Part shown: positions 18,866 to 27,300 of the stretch, piece after piece
Layout: every line of letters begins with the position of its first letter
Numbering within the stretch: the first letter of the stretch is position 1
DNA from: Leyella stercorea
Lineage (GTDB): Bacteria > Bacteroidota > Bacteroidia > Bacteroidales > Bacteroidaceae
NCBI RefSeq assembly: GCF_021531655.1
Contig: NZ_JADYUF010000008.1
Location: 1-64,000 of the forward strand
DNA length: 64,000 bases
Direction: 5' to 3'
Notes under the pieces: model-generated
The model's input: only the letters and a program-made list of their open reading frames with translations
Told to the model about the DNA's origin: nothing
The model's database searches: none
Program-made: the position numbers and the translations under genes

Positions 18866-18970
18866 TTATTAATGTTTAATTATTAATGTTCAATGTTTAA
18901 TTTTAAAGCTTAGTGTTTAATTATCAATGTTTAGCGCGTAAGGTAAACATTAATCATTAAACATTAATCA
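18866..18970. repeat. Heptad-repeat opposed-arm spacer (DUF3098/ftsX)
   Basis: TTAATGTTTAATTATTAATG words in the left half and AAACATTAATCATTAAACAT words in the right half are complementary, with roughly 7-base periodicity. Same design as the spacer at 18512-18630. Confidence 0.7.
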
Positions 18971-19849
18971 TTAAATCTTGTATAGGTCTCCCGCCTTCAT
19001 CTTGAGGAACTTGTTGACCGAAATGGTCGAGCATAGAGCCGTGATGAACAGTCCGAAGAACACTACTGTGCCGGCTGTTATCGCCAATACCTGCCATGTG
19101 AGCACCTCAAGGATGTCAGGCTCATACATATATAAAATGTATATGGCTCCGCCCAGGGCTATGCAGGCTATTATGGCTGCAAGCAGTCCAAGCAGCATGT
19201 AGCGGCGCACGAACGGTGCACGGATGAATCCCCACGACGCACCCACAAGCTTCATCGTGTGTATGGAGAAGCGGCGGGCGTAGACACTGAGGCGGATGGT
19301 GTTGTTGATGAGCGAGAACGACACTATTGTGAGCAACAACGCTATCGTAAGCAACACGATGCTTATCTTGGCGATGTTGGCATTTACGCTGTCTATCAAG
19401 TCCTTCTGATACTTCACTTCACTCACTTTCGGATAGCTTTTCAGCTCGCGCGAGATGATTTGCAGCGAGTCGGTGTTGGCATAGTCGGCATTCAGCGTTA
19501 TCTCTATCGAAGAAAGGAAGGGATTGGTGTCGGCAAACTCGCGCGGATCGGCTCCGAGCGTCTTGATGCCCTCGCGCAATGCCTGCTCCTTACTTATATA
19601 GTCGAGGCGGCAGATGTACGGTCGCTGCTTCAGTCTGGTGCAGAACTGACTTGCCTCGCCCGACGTCATGTCGTCCTGAAGCATCAGTGTCACCACAATA
19701 TTCTGTTTAACATACGTAGAGAGGTTGCGCGCAGTGAGCACCGAGAACACAACCAAACCCAACAATATCAGCACCATAGCCGTGCTTATGCACAGCGTTA
19801 CTGCCTGCAATCCGTGACGACTGCCGGTCTTTTTCCTTCTTTTTGCCAT
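18971..19849 (-). CDS. ftsX: Cell division protein FtsX
   Basis: I start at 19849 (MAKRRKKTGSRHGLQ, 292 residues), because the in-frame ATG at 19927 would add an unconserved aromatic leader. FtsX is the membrane partner of FtsE, linking division to peptidoglycan hydrolase activation. One TM segment lies at about 23-43. A periplasmic loop follows, with QNIVVTLMLQDDMTSGEASQ. Three more TM segments are in the C-terminal half, with RRFSIHTMKLVGASWGFIR between them. No ftsE is adjacent, as is usual in this phylum. Confidence 0.93.
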   Translation of the reverse strand: MAKRRKKTGSRHGLQAVTLCISTAMVLILLGLVVFSVLTARNLSTYVKQNIVVTLMLQDDMTSGEASQFCTRLKQRPYICRLDYISKEQALREGIKTLGADPREFADTNPFLSSIEITLNADYANTDSLQIISRELKSYPKVSEVKYQKDLIDSVNANIAKISIVLLTIALLLTIVSFSLINNTIRLSVYARRFSIHTMKLVGASWGFIRAPFVRRYMLLGLLAAIIACIALGGAIYILYMYEPDILEVLTWQVLAITAGTVVFFGLFITALCSTISVNKFLKMKAGDLYKI

Positions 19850-20044
19850 TTTTCTAAAGGGTATATTATACCAAATTTCTTGCAAAATAACAAAAAAAAA
19901 ACCGGAACAGCGAGCAATTAACCACAATTAACACGCTGCACACGAATGCTGTATCTGCAGCCGCAACAAACCAGACAATAACCTGCCATTTGGCGCATTT
20001 GAAATTATTTGCTGCACAGCCATTCGTATGTCAAAATATAACTG

Positions 20045-20052
20045 TAACTTTG
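20045..20052 (+). promoter_or_regulatory. -7 element TAACTTTG before the repeat leader
   Basis: TAACTTTG on the plus strand, about 160 bases before the radical SAM start. Transcription from here would carry the whole 22-bp repeat array (20067-20178) in the 5' leader. The gap from 19850 to 20044 shows nothing else. Confidence 0.5.
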
Positions 20053-20066
20053 CATTGCAACGGGGC

Positions 20067-20178
20067 TTTTTCAAAAGGAGTCCTTTTGCACTCCAAAAGG
20101 AGTCCTTTTACACTCCAAAAGGGGTCCTTTTGCACACCAAAAGGGGTCCTTTCGCAAGGCAAAAGGAGTCCTTTTGAA
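20067..20178. repeat. 22-bp phased palindrome array 2
   Basis: Five 15-bp sites (AAAAGGAGTCCTTTT or AAAAGGGGTCCTTTT) start at 20073, 20095, 20117, 20139 and 20161, an exact 22-bp period. The spacers are GCACTCC, ACACTCC, GCACACC and CGCAAGGC-like. The array is flanked by TTTTTC on the left and GAAAA on the right. Confidence 0.95.
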
Positions 20179-20211
20179 AACGGACAAGAAAAACACTAAT
20201 TTCATACATAT

Positions 20212-20994
20212 ATGTCAACAATACTTTATCCCTCTCCTATCGTCGGACCGATACACAGCCGCCGACTGGGAATATCGCTCGGAGTGAACGTCAATCCGAG
20301 CGACGGAAAAATATGTACGTTCGACTGTATATACTGCGAAGTGGGCTACAATCGCAACCGCCACACCACATCGCCACGCCCTACACGCCAGCACATAGCG
20401 GCAGCGCTTGAAGAGAAGCTGAAAGAAATGAAGGCTGACGGCTCGGCGCTCGACGTCATCACGTTCTCGGGCAATGGCGAACCGACGGGCCATCCCGACT
20501 TTCTGGGCATCGTCGAGGACACCATACGGCTGCGCAACATGTACTATCCCGACGCAAAGGTTTCGGTACTGACCAACTCTACGCTTGCCGTCCGACCCGA
20601 CGTGCATCGCGCCTTGATGCTCGTCGACAACAATATCATGAAGCTCGACACCGTCGACCCTATATATATAAATAATGTAGACCGCCCCGTATCGACGGCT
20701 TACGACGTGGAGCGGATAATCAAGGAGATGCAGTCGTTCAATGGTCACGTCATCATACAGACCATCTTCATGAACGGAACTGACGACCTCGGGCGCGACG
20801 TGTCCAACACCAGCGACCGATTCGTTGAGCCGTGGCTCGCAGCCGTGCGACAAATACGCCCCTCGGAAGTGATGATATACACCATCGACCGCGAAACTCC
20901 ATGCCCGACATTGCGCAAGGCTACGCACGACGAACTCAATACTATCCGCGACCGTGTAGCTGCCGAGGGCTTCAATTGCATCGCTGCATACTAA
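20212..20994 (+). CDS. Radical SAM protein (COG0731-like)
   Basis: A 260-residue radical SAM enzyme. The iron-sulfur motif CTFDCIYC (CxxxCxxC, residues 35-42) is followed by TFSGNGEPTGHPDF, the SAM-binding GNGEPT region, and VLTNSTLA. The compact size and the SRRLGISLGVNVNP opening match the COG0731 group, which includes proteins related to wybutosine-type tRNA enzymes. The true substrate in bacteria is not known. It is monocistronic; the repeat array sits 34 bases upstream of its start and within its likely leader. Confidence 0.88.
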   Translation: MSTILYPSPIVGPIHSRRLGISLGVNVNPSDGKICTFDCIYCEVGYNRNRHTTSPRPTRQHIAAALEEKLKEMKADGSALDVITFSGNGEPTGHPDFLGIVEDTIRLRNMYYPDAKVSVLTNSTLAVRPDVHRALMLVDNNIMKLDTVDPIYINNVDRPVSTAYDVERIIKEMQSFNGHVIIQTIFMNGTDDLGRDVSNTSDRFVEPWLAAVRQIRPSEVMIYTIDRETPCPTLRKATHDELNTIRDRVAAEGFNCIAAY

Positions 20995-21086
20995 AGGGTA
21001 TATTGAATGCAATGGCAGATTGGAGTTTTGGGAGGTGACACGATGACGAAGTCTGGAAAATAGATAGTGTTTGCTTGTTCGTTTCG

Positions 21087-21103
21087 AATTTAATAATTAA
21101 ATT
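21087..21103. promoter_or_regulatory. Palindrome, candidate operator of the PIN toxin-antitoxin pair
   Basis: AATTTAATAATTAAATT is a perfect odd palindrome (8-bp arms), 31 bases before the antitoxin start. The position is right for antitoxin autoregulation. Confidence 0.4.
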
Positions 21104-21134
21104 TGCAATATACAACATCATAATAGGACATAAT

Positions 21135-21416
21135 ATGGAAACAAAAGCACTAACATTGGATAAATACCTTTTTGAAGATGCACAAAGATATGCAAGCAGA
21201 AAAGGAACAGACTTGACAAAACTTGTTGAGGCATACTTGAAACGTTTGCTAAAAAAAGAGAAGAAGATGGAACATGAAGAAATTGAAATTCCTGATATGG
21301 TTATGAGTATGTTGGGGGTGGTTCCTTCTGACTCTATTGACGCTGACGATATAAATGGAAGAAAAGCATACCATAAACATTTAGAGGATAGATACAATGA
21401 AAAAGGTCTTTCTTGA
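21135..21416 (+). CDS. DUF6364-type antitoxin
   Basis: I start at 21135 (METKALTLDKYLFEDAQRYA, 93 residues); an ATG at 21075 adds unrelated sequence. The N-terminal half has the ribbon-helix-helix look of DUF6364 antitoxins (LTLDKYLFEDAQRYASRKGT, then LVEAYLKRLL). The C-terminal half, rich in Asp/Glu, would bind the toxin. It overlaps the PIN gene by 20 bases. Both genes are more AT-rich than their neighbours, which suggests recent transfer. Confidence 0.8.
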   Translation: METKALTLDKYLFEDAQRYASRKGTDLTKLVEAYLKRLLKKEKKMEHEEIEIPDMVMSMLGVVPSDSIDADDINGRKAYHKHLEDRYNEKGLS

Positions 21417-21804
21417 CACTAATATCGTTGCAGATTTGTTCTTAAAACGAGAACCGTTTTGCCAGAATTCCCTGAAGTTATTTGCGTTAGGTTTTCACAA
21501 AAAAATAACATTATATGTCAGTTCATTAAGTTATGCAACTTTGGCTTATCTGTGTCGTAAGATGAAAAAAGAAGAACGTGTTCTACTATTCGAAAAACTT
21601 AGAAGTCTTACTGTAACAACAACAGTTGACAGGCAAACTGTAGACATGGCTTTGGTTTCAGGCTTTGACGATCTGGAAGACGCTATGCAGTATTATTCGG
21701 CAATAAGTTCAAAAGTCGATGTTGTTTTGACTAGAAATAAAAAGGATTTTGTAGAAGCTAATGTACCTGTTATGACTCCAGACGAGTTTTTTATTAATGG
21801 ATAA
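21397..21804 (+). CDS. PIN-domain ribonuclease toxin (VapC-like)
   Basis: A 135-residue PIN domain, expected to be a metal-dependent RNase. The acidic active-site residues are visible: FLDTNIVADLFL (first Asp), EDAMQYY (Glu-Asp) and VLTRNKKDF (last Asp). It overlaps the antitoxin gene in the usual antitoxin-first order. A strong terminator follows directly, so the pair is a self-contained unit. Confidence 0.9.
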   Translation: MKKVFLDTNIVADLFLKREPFCQNSLKLFALGFHKKITLYVSSLSYATLAYLCRKMKKEERVLLFEKLRSLTVTTTVDRQTVDMALVSGFDDLEDAMQYYSAISSKVDVVLTRNKKDFVEANVPVMTPDEFFING

Positions 21805-21814
21805 TAAAACAAGA

Positions 21815-21864
21815 AAGAACAACATTGTCTTACACTAAATTATAGTAAGACAATGTTGTTCTTT
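21815..21864 (+). terminator. Terminator of the PIN toxin-antitoxin pair
   Basis: A perfect 19-bp stem (21815-21833 with 21845-21863; AAGAACAACATTGTCTTAC) with an 11-base loop and T-rich end. It may also stop the convergent tamA-like transcript. Confidence 0.92.
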
Positions 21865-21923
21865 TGCTATACAATATTGTTTATTTTTATTTGTCGGCTT
21901 CACCCTTGCCTCTGCCATCGGCA

Positions 21924-24320
21924 TCAGAACGGATAGCCAATGGCGAAGTGCAGGCTCTGCGAATCCTTAAAGCTGTTCATATTATAGAATCCGCTCTTAT
22001 AGGGCACATGGATACCGATACCCCAGTCGAGACGCAGAACGAAGAACTCCAAGTCGTAGCGTATGCCCACACCTGTGCCCAATGCCATGTCCTTCAGCAG
22101 ATTCTTCATCTGCAGCTTCGACCCTTCACGATAGCCGTCGTTGCGCAATGCCCATACGTTGCCGGCATCTACGAAGAGCGCTCCGTACAGATTGCCGAAC
22201 AGACGCGGACGATACTCCACGTTGGCCTGGAACTTTATGTCGCCCGTCTGGTCCATATACGACAGTCGCGACTGATTGGTGTAATAGCGGCCCGGACCGA
22301 TGCTGCGCACGTTGAAGGCGCGTATGCTGTTGGCACCGCCCACATAGAACTGCTCACTGTATGGAGCTGCGCTGGCATTGCCGTACGACCATATCACGCC
22401 GGCATTCACATGACCCACCAATTGGCTGTGGTCGGTCACCTGCCACGTCTTGCGATAGTCGGTCTCTATCTTCAAGAACTGTGCATAGGGATTCTTGAAC
22501 ATCGTCTTTCCCTTCTTGCTCCACTTCTCGCCACACGCCAGATAGCCCAGCGAAAGCAGGTTGGAAGCCTCGCTCACCGACAACTGCCAGTATATAGGGT
22601 TGCGGAAGTTGGAGCGCGACTGATATGTAAACGTATAGCGCATCTTAGGCACAAACTGGTCGGCCATTGATATTAGCAGATACGGACTTTGACTTACTAT
22701 ATCCTTGAAAGCCTCGGTCTGCTTCTGCATGTACTCGTATTGCAGTATGAGGGGCGAGAACTGGTGCACCCTATTGGGCGCGGGCTGTATGGTATAGGTC
22801 AGTTCGCCCGACACGATGTGGCGCTTGAAGTAGCCCGAACGGTTGAGCACGTCGCTCGAAGCCTTGATAAGGGTGTTCGATACGGTGTTGTTGGGCTTCA
22901 CCTTTTGTCCGCTCAGCCAGCGTTTGGCACGTACACGGTCCATAAGACGGTCGATTAAGAGCAGTCGGGGCATCTCAAGCGACACGTCGGCACCATATTC
23001 ATACGAGTTGAACTTCGAACTTGTACCGTCGGCACGGTGTCCGGTCTGCCACTCGTACGAACCTTTCAGATTGACCGACAACTTCTCGCCGCCACGGAAT
23101 GCGTTGCGTCTGACAACACCCATTACCACTCCCGGACCCACACGGCCCGTCGTCTTGCCCACAACATTAGCCTCGACATAGAAGTCGTACGGCTTGTCGA
23201 ACACGCAATCGAGCGTAAGGTCGAGCGTATCGCATGCTGCCGAGGTGTCGCGCGGGGCGAATCCCAGGTCGACACGAGAGAAAAGTCCCTTCGAAGTGAG
23301 CGTATTGACCGACTGCTGGTAGGTGTTATAGCTGTATAATTGACCCGGTCGCATCTTCAAGTCGCGTGCTATCGCACCTGCACGGATAGGCGTGCGCTTA
23401 CCGGTATATACTATTGTGTAGTCGCGACGTGTCACGGTGTCGGTGAGCTGTTGCATCACGTTACGCCGCATTTGAAGATTTATGTGGCCGATATACCACC
23501 TTCTGCCTATCTGCGAGGGCAGACTGTCGGCATACTGCAACTTGACTTGTGCCTTGTTCTGCGCTGCCAGGGTGTCAGCCAGATAGGTGGCATAGCCCGG
23601 TTGATAGTAGAAGTAGCCGTTGTTGCGCAACAGTGTCGACACACGTGTGCGTTCGGCATCGAGCGTCGACACGTCGAACGGGTCGCCCTTGTGCACCAAC
23701 GCCTCAGCCGATGTGGAATCGATGAGCCGCTGAGCCTCAACGGGGAAATTCACGTAAGTCAATGTGTCGATGGTGGTAAGGTCGCCAAAGTTGACGTTAT
23801 AGCCTATCTTGGCTTTCTTTGGGTTTGACTTTGTGATGATGTCGTAGTTGACATACGACCCGAAATAGCCGCGTGCACGCAGCAGTTCGCGCGCCACCTG
23901 CGACCGCAGACGCGGATTGACGTTGCTCATGAGCACAGGTGCCTTGCCGAAAGTCTTGCGTATCCATCTGCCCAGACCCTCGTCGCTGGTGTGGAATGCG
24001 TTGTATATCCACAAGCGGTAAGGGAATGGCGAGCGATAGTACGAACTGCCGAGTATGGCTCCGTTCGGTTCGGTGGCAAGAGCCGCCTCCACCTCTTCCT
24101 GAGTGGTGCTGAAGTGGTCGCTTGCCTTATAGTTTTCGTATTTTATTTTGCGCTGTCCGGTATACAATTGGTCGCCTTCGGGCACGCTCGCAGTCTCCGA
24201 ACACGATGCCAGTAGCACAATGCCGAGCACGCCCATCACGCCCTTCCACAGGCGTGAGAGTGTCAGTATGCTGTTGTTTCCTATTGCATTCATATCTTTA
24301 TATACGGCTTTTATGTTCAT
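21924..24320 (-). CDS. BamA/TamA-family outer-membrane lipoprotein
   Basis: A 798-residue Omp85-superfamily protein with a lipobox (LGIVLLASC, Cys about residue 40). POTRA-like repeats follow to about 400 (LNADERTRVSTLLRNNGYFY-like DAERTRVSTLLRNNGYFYY). The C-terminal 16-stranded barrel includes YVGGANSIRAFNVRSIGPG and ends with IHFAIGYPF-like LHFAIGYPF, the terminal aromatic signal for BAM. In Bacteroidetes such lipidated TamA-like proteins pair with TamB, and here its start overlaps the tamB-like stop by 4 bases. Expected role: phospholipid transport or outer-membrane assembly with TamB. Confidence 0.88.
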   Translation of the reverse strand: MNIKAVYKDMNAIGNNSILTLSRLWKGVMGVLGIVLLASCSETASVPEGDQLYTGQRKIKYENYKASDHFSTTQEEVEAALATEPNGAILGSSYYRSPFPYRLWIYNAFHTSDEGLGRWIRKTFGKAPVLMSNVNPRLRSQVARELLRARGYFGSYVNYDIITKSNPKKAKIGYNVNFGDLTTIDTLTYVNFPVEAQRLIDSTSAEALVHKGDPFDVSTLDAERTRVSTLLRNNGYFYYQPGYATYLADTLAAQNKAQVKLQYADSLPSQIGRRWYIGHINLQMRRNVMQQLTDTVTRRDYTIVYTGKRTPIRAGAIARDLKMRPGQLYSYNTYQQSVNTLTSKGLFSRVDLGFAPRDTSAACDTLDLTLDCVFDKPYDFYVEANVVGKTTGRVGPGVVMGVVRRNAFRGGEKLSVNLKGSYEWQTGHRADGTSSKFNSYEYGADVSLEMPRLLLIDRLMDRVRAKRWLSGQKVKPNNTVSNTLIKASSDVLNRSGYFKRHIVSGELTYTIQPAPNRVHQFSPLILQYEYMQKQTEAFKDIVSQSPYLLISMADQFVPKMRYTFTYQSRSNFRNPIYWQLSVSEASNLLSLGYLACGEKWSKKGKTMFKNPYAQFLKIETDYRKTWQVTDHSQLVGHVNAGVIWSYGNASAAPYSEQFYVGGANSIRAFNVRSIGPGRYYTNQSRLSYMDQTGDIKFQANVEYRPRLFGNLYGALFVDAGNVWALRNDGYREGSKLQMKNLLKDMALGTGVGIRYDLEFFVLRLDWGIGIHVPYKSGFYNMNSFKDSQSLHFAIGYPF

Positions 24321-27300
24321 TTCTTCTGTCGTGTAGTGTCGTTGATCAGTTCCGGCTCGTCTGCCTGTTTCGGTTTTCTGAAACGGAATATTTCCTTAAG
24401 GCTGTCCATCTTCTTGCGCCATAGGAAACCGCCTCCAAACTGTTCGACATAGCCTTCGAGCCAGTCGTACGAGTCGCGGTCGTAGAACAGCTTCAGATAC
24501 TTGTTGGAGTTGGGCGAGAGTCGATACTCAAACGTCACGTTGTCGAAGAAAGTTTCGTTCTGGTTTTCTATCTCGGCACCACTCGAAACCTTTCCGCCTA
24601 TGACGATACGCAGGCGGTTGTTCCAGAATCGCTTTGAGAATTTGAACGAGTAGTCGGTATGTACCTGGCCCGAACCGAGCGTGGTGTTGTCCATACCAAA
24701 CGAAAGGTCGAGCGTGCGAAGGGCATTGCCGCTGATGGCATTTATCTGCGAATTGAGGAACGCACTTAGCGCATTGTTCATCGAGAACGAGTTGGTGTTG
24801 CCGTCGGCGAGATACATGCCCGTTGTAAGCATGGTCACTGCCAGTTTGCCACGGTTCTCTACCGACTGCGTCATGAGTTCGTTGTGCATCTGCTGGTCGT
24901 CGGGTGCGTCGATAGTAAACTGCAATCCCATGTCCTTAAGCGTCTTGGTTATCACCACGCCACACTCGAATGTCACGCTGCGACCGGTTCCGCCGTCATT
25001 CGTTACGGTAGTCTTGTTCTCCTCTGTAGCCGTGATGTTGAGTCGCGGATTCATCGGGTCGCCCGAGAATTCGGCATAGCTTCCGTCCTTGATGGTGAAC
25101 GTCTTGAGCGGAATTACGGGCAACGAGTATTTCATTTCGCCCGAACCTATGGTGTAACGTCCGTACAGACTCAGTCCGTCGCTGGCAGTATAGAGCATGC
25201 GCAGGTCGCCTCCGCCTATGAGGTCGACATAGTTGGAGTGGTCGGCATTGAGTGCGCACATCACATGAGTGCCGTCGTCGATATTGACAGTGAGGTCCAT
25301 GTTGAGTCCGTTGATAGGCGGACGTGTCACCGTTACGGCATCGGGGTCGCGGAAGTTGACAAACTTGACGAGTCCGTCAAGCTGGTTGTCGGTGCTGAGA
25401 GGCGAGTCTCGCAATATATAAGTAATGTCTGTAGAGCCCAACACATCGAGTCGGCCACGCACACGCAACGCATCGAGCGGACCTTCAGCCAATCCGAGGA
25501 AGTTGACCCAAGCCTTGCCGTAAGCCTCCGAGCGTGCAGTCTCCTTCGAATCGATAAGCAGATAGTTGTCGGCACGCATCCGTACACTGAGCGACATGTT
25601 TGACACGTCGGCAAAGTCGACATATCCGCGCAGCGTGAGCGGATTGCCGTTGCGTGCAAACAACTGGAAGTTCTCGAGCGAGAGTCGGCTGTCGGTAACG
25701 GTGAGCGGGTCATCACACATGCGCATCTCAATGCCATAGGGTTCGCTTACGACATAGGCTGAGTCGAAATACACCTCGCCGTTGACATCAGGACGACTGA
25801 GCGAACCGTGCACCTTCACCTCACCCTGGGCATAACCCTTGAATCCTATGATGCGGTCGGGGACGAATCCGTTGAGCAGAAGCAGCGGTGTGCGCGACAT
25901 GTTGAGGTCGGCATCGAGCGTGCCTTCGCCTTCGGTGTTGTACGAACCGGTGAGTGTGCACACCTCGTAGTCATCCATCGAGAGCGTTCCGTCTACATAA
26001 TGCTCGCGCATATTGCCCTTCGGCATATACACAAACTCGCTCGACAGATTGCCTATCGGGCAACCCTCGTAAGTCATCTTGTCCACACTCACCGACGACG
26101 ATACCGACATGTCGCCCTCATGTTGAGATATGTAGTGGAAGTCGCCGTTGAGAATGCCCGATATATTAGGTGCATAAGGCACTACGGCGAGCACCTTCTG
26201 CAGGTCGAAACGTGTCAGTCCGATAGTCACGTCCTGCAATGCTTCGGTGCTGTCGTTGGTATATATGCGCACCGCCATGCCGTCGTCGGCACGCAGAGAC
26301 ATATCGGCAGAGAGCCGCTTATCGTTGGCAAAGAACACGTAGTTGTTCTTGTTGACCTTGAATTGCTTGTATCCTAACACGGGGTCGATGCCTCCCAGCG
26401 ACACACGCACGCCATTATGCTCCATCTGTGCACGCAGTCCGAGGGCGATGCCGAGGCGTTCGCGGGCGTCGAATATGCGTGTTCCGAAATACAGCGACTG
26501 CTCGTGGAAGGCTCCACGGAAGCGCGCGTCGAAGACAAACTGCTTGTTAGAACGGTTGTTTCGCACTTGTCCTTCAAAGTCGGTCTTCACCGAATCCGAC
26601 TTGAATGCAAGGCGTATGGTGTCGATTTGTACGCCCGATGCCACGAGCGAGTCAAGGCTCAGCTTGCCGTTGATACCCTTCGAGGGTGATGCCGACATGT
26701 CAGCGTATGCGTTATGGAAGTCGTAGCCGAAGTGACGCAATGTACGCGCAAAGATGTTTTCGCGTCCGGCATCAAAGTAGAGGGTTACATCGGGCAGACG
26801 TTCGCGCAATCGCAGCTGGTCGATATATCTCTCCTTCGACTGCCGCATAGCCTCATCGTTGACATTCTGCAGCTGCTTCAGTATGTGCTCTATCGTACCG
26901 CTGCCATTGAGACGCAGCGCAAAGTCGCCGCAAGTGACTGCCGCATGGGTAGAATCGCGGCGTGTGAATATGTCGAGCGAGATTCTTTCGGGTGTGTATG
27001 TTTTCAAACTGTCGCGCACAATGATGTTGCCGATGACTCCACGGGCTGTGTGATTTATCTTAAAGTCGCTCGCCAGGTCGACGTCGGCGCGCAGTGAGGC
27101 TGTAAGCGGACGCTTGCTTATGCCCATACGCATAAAGTCGGCGTTGATAAGGTCGCACGCCAGCTGTGCATCCATGCGTTTGCCGTTCATGAGTGCATTC
27201 AGATTGATGGTGCCCTGCAGCAGTGGTGTGTGGCTGTCGAGCAACGCATGGCCCACGCCGTTGTGTACATTGGCTGTGAGCTTCATGTTAGAAAGGTCGT

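Noticed and set aside
19850..19927. Longer FtsX start at 19927
   Set aside because: Adds 26 aromatic-rich residues absent from FtsX proteins; MAKRRKK at 19849 fits the family.
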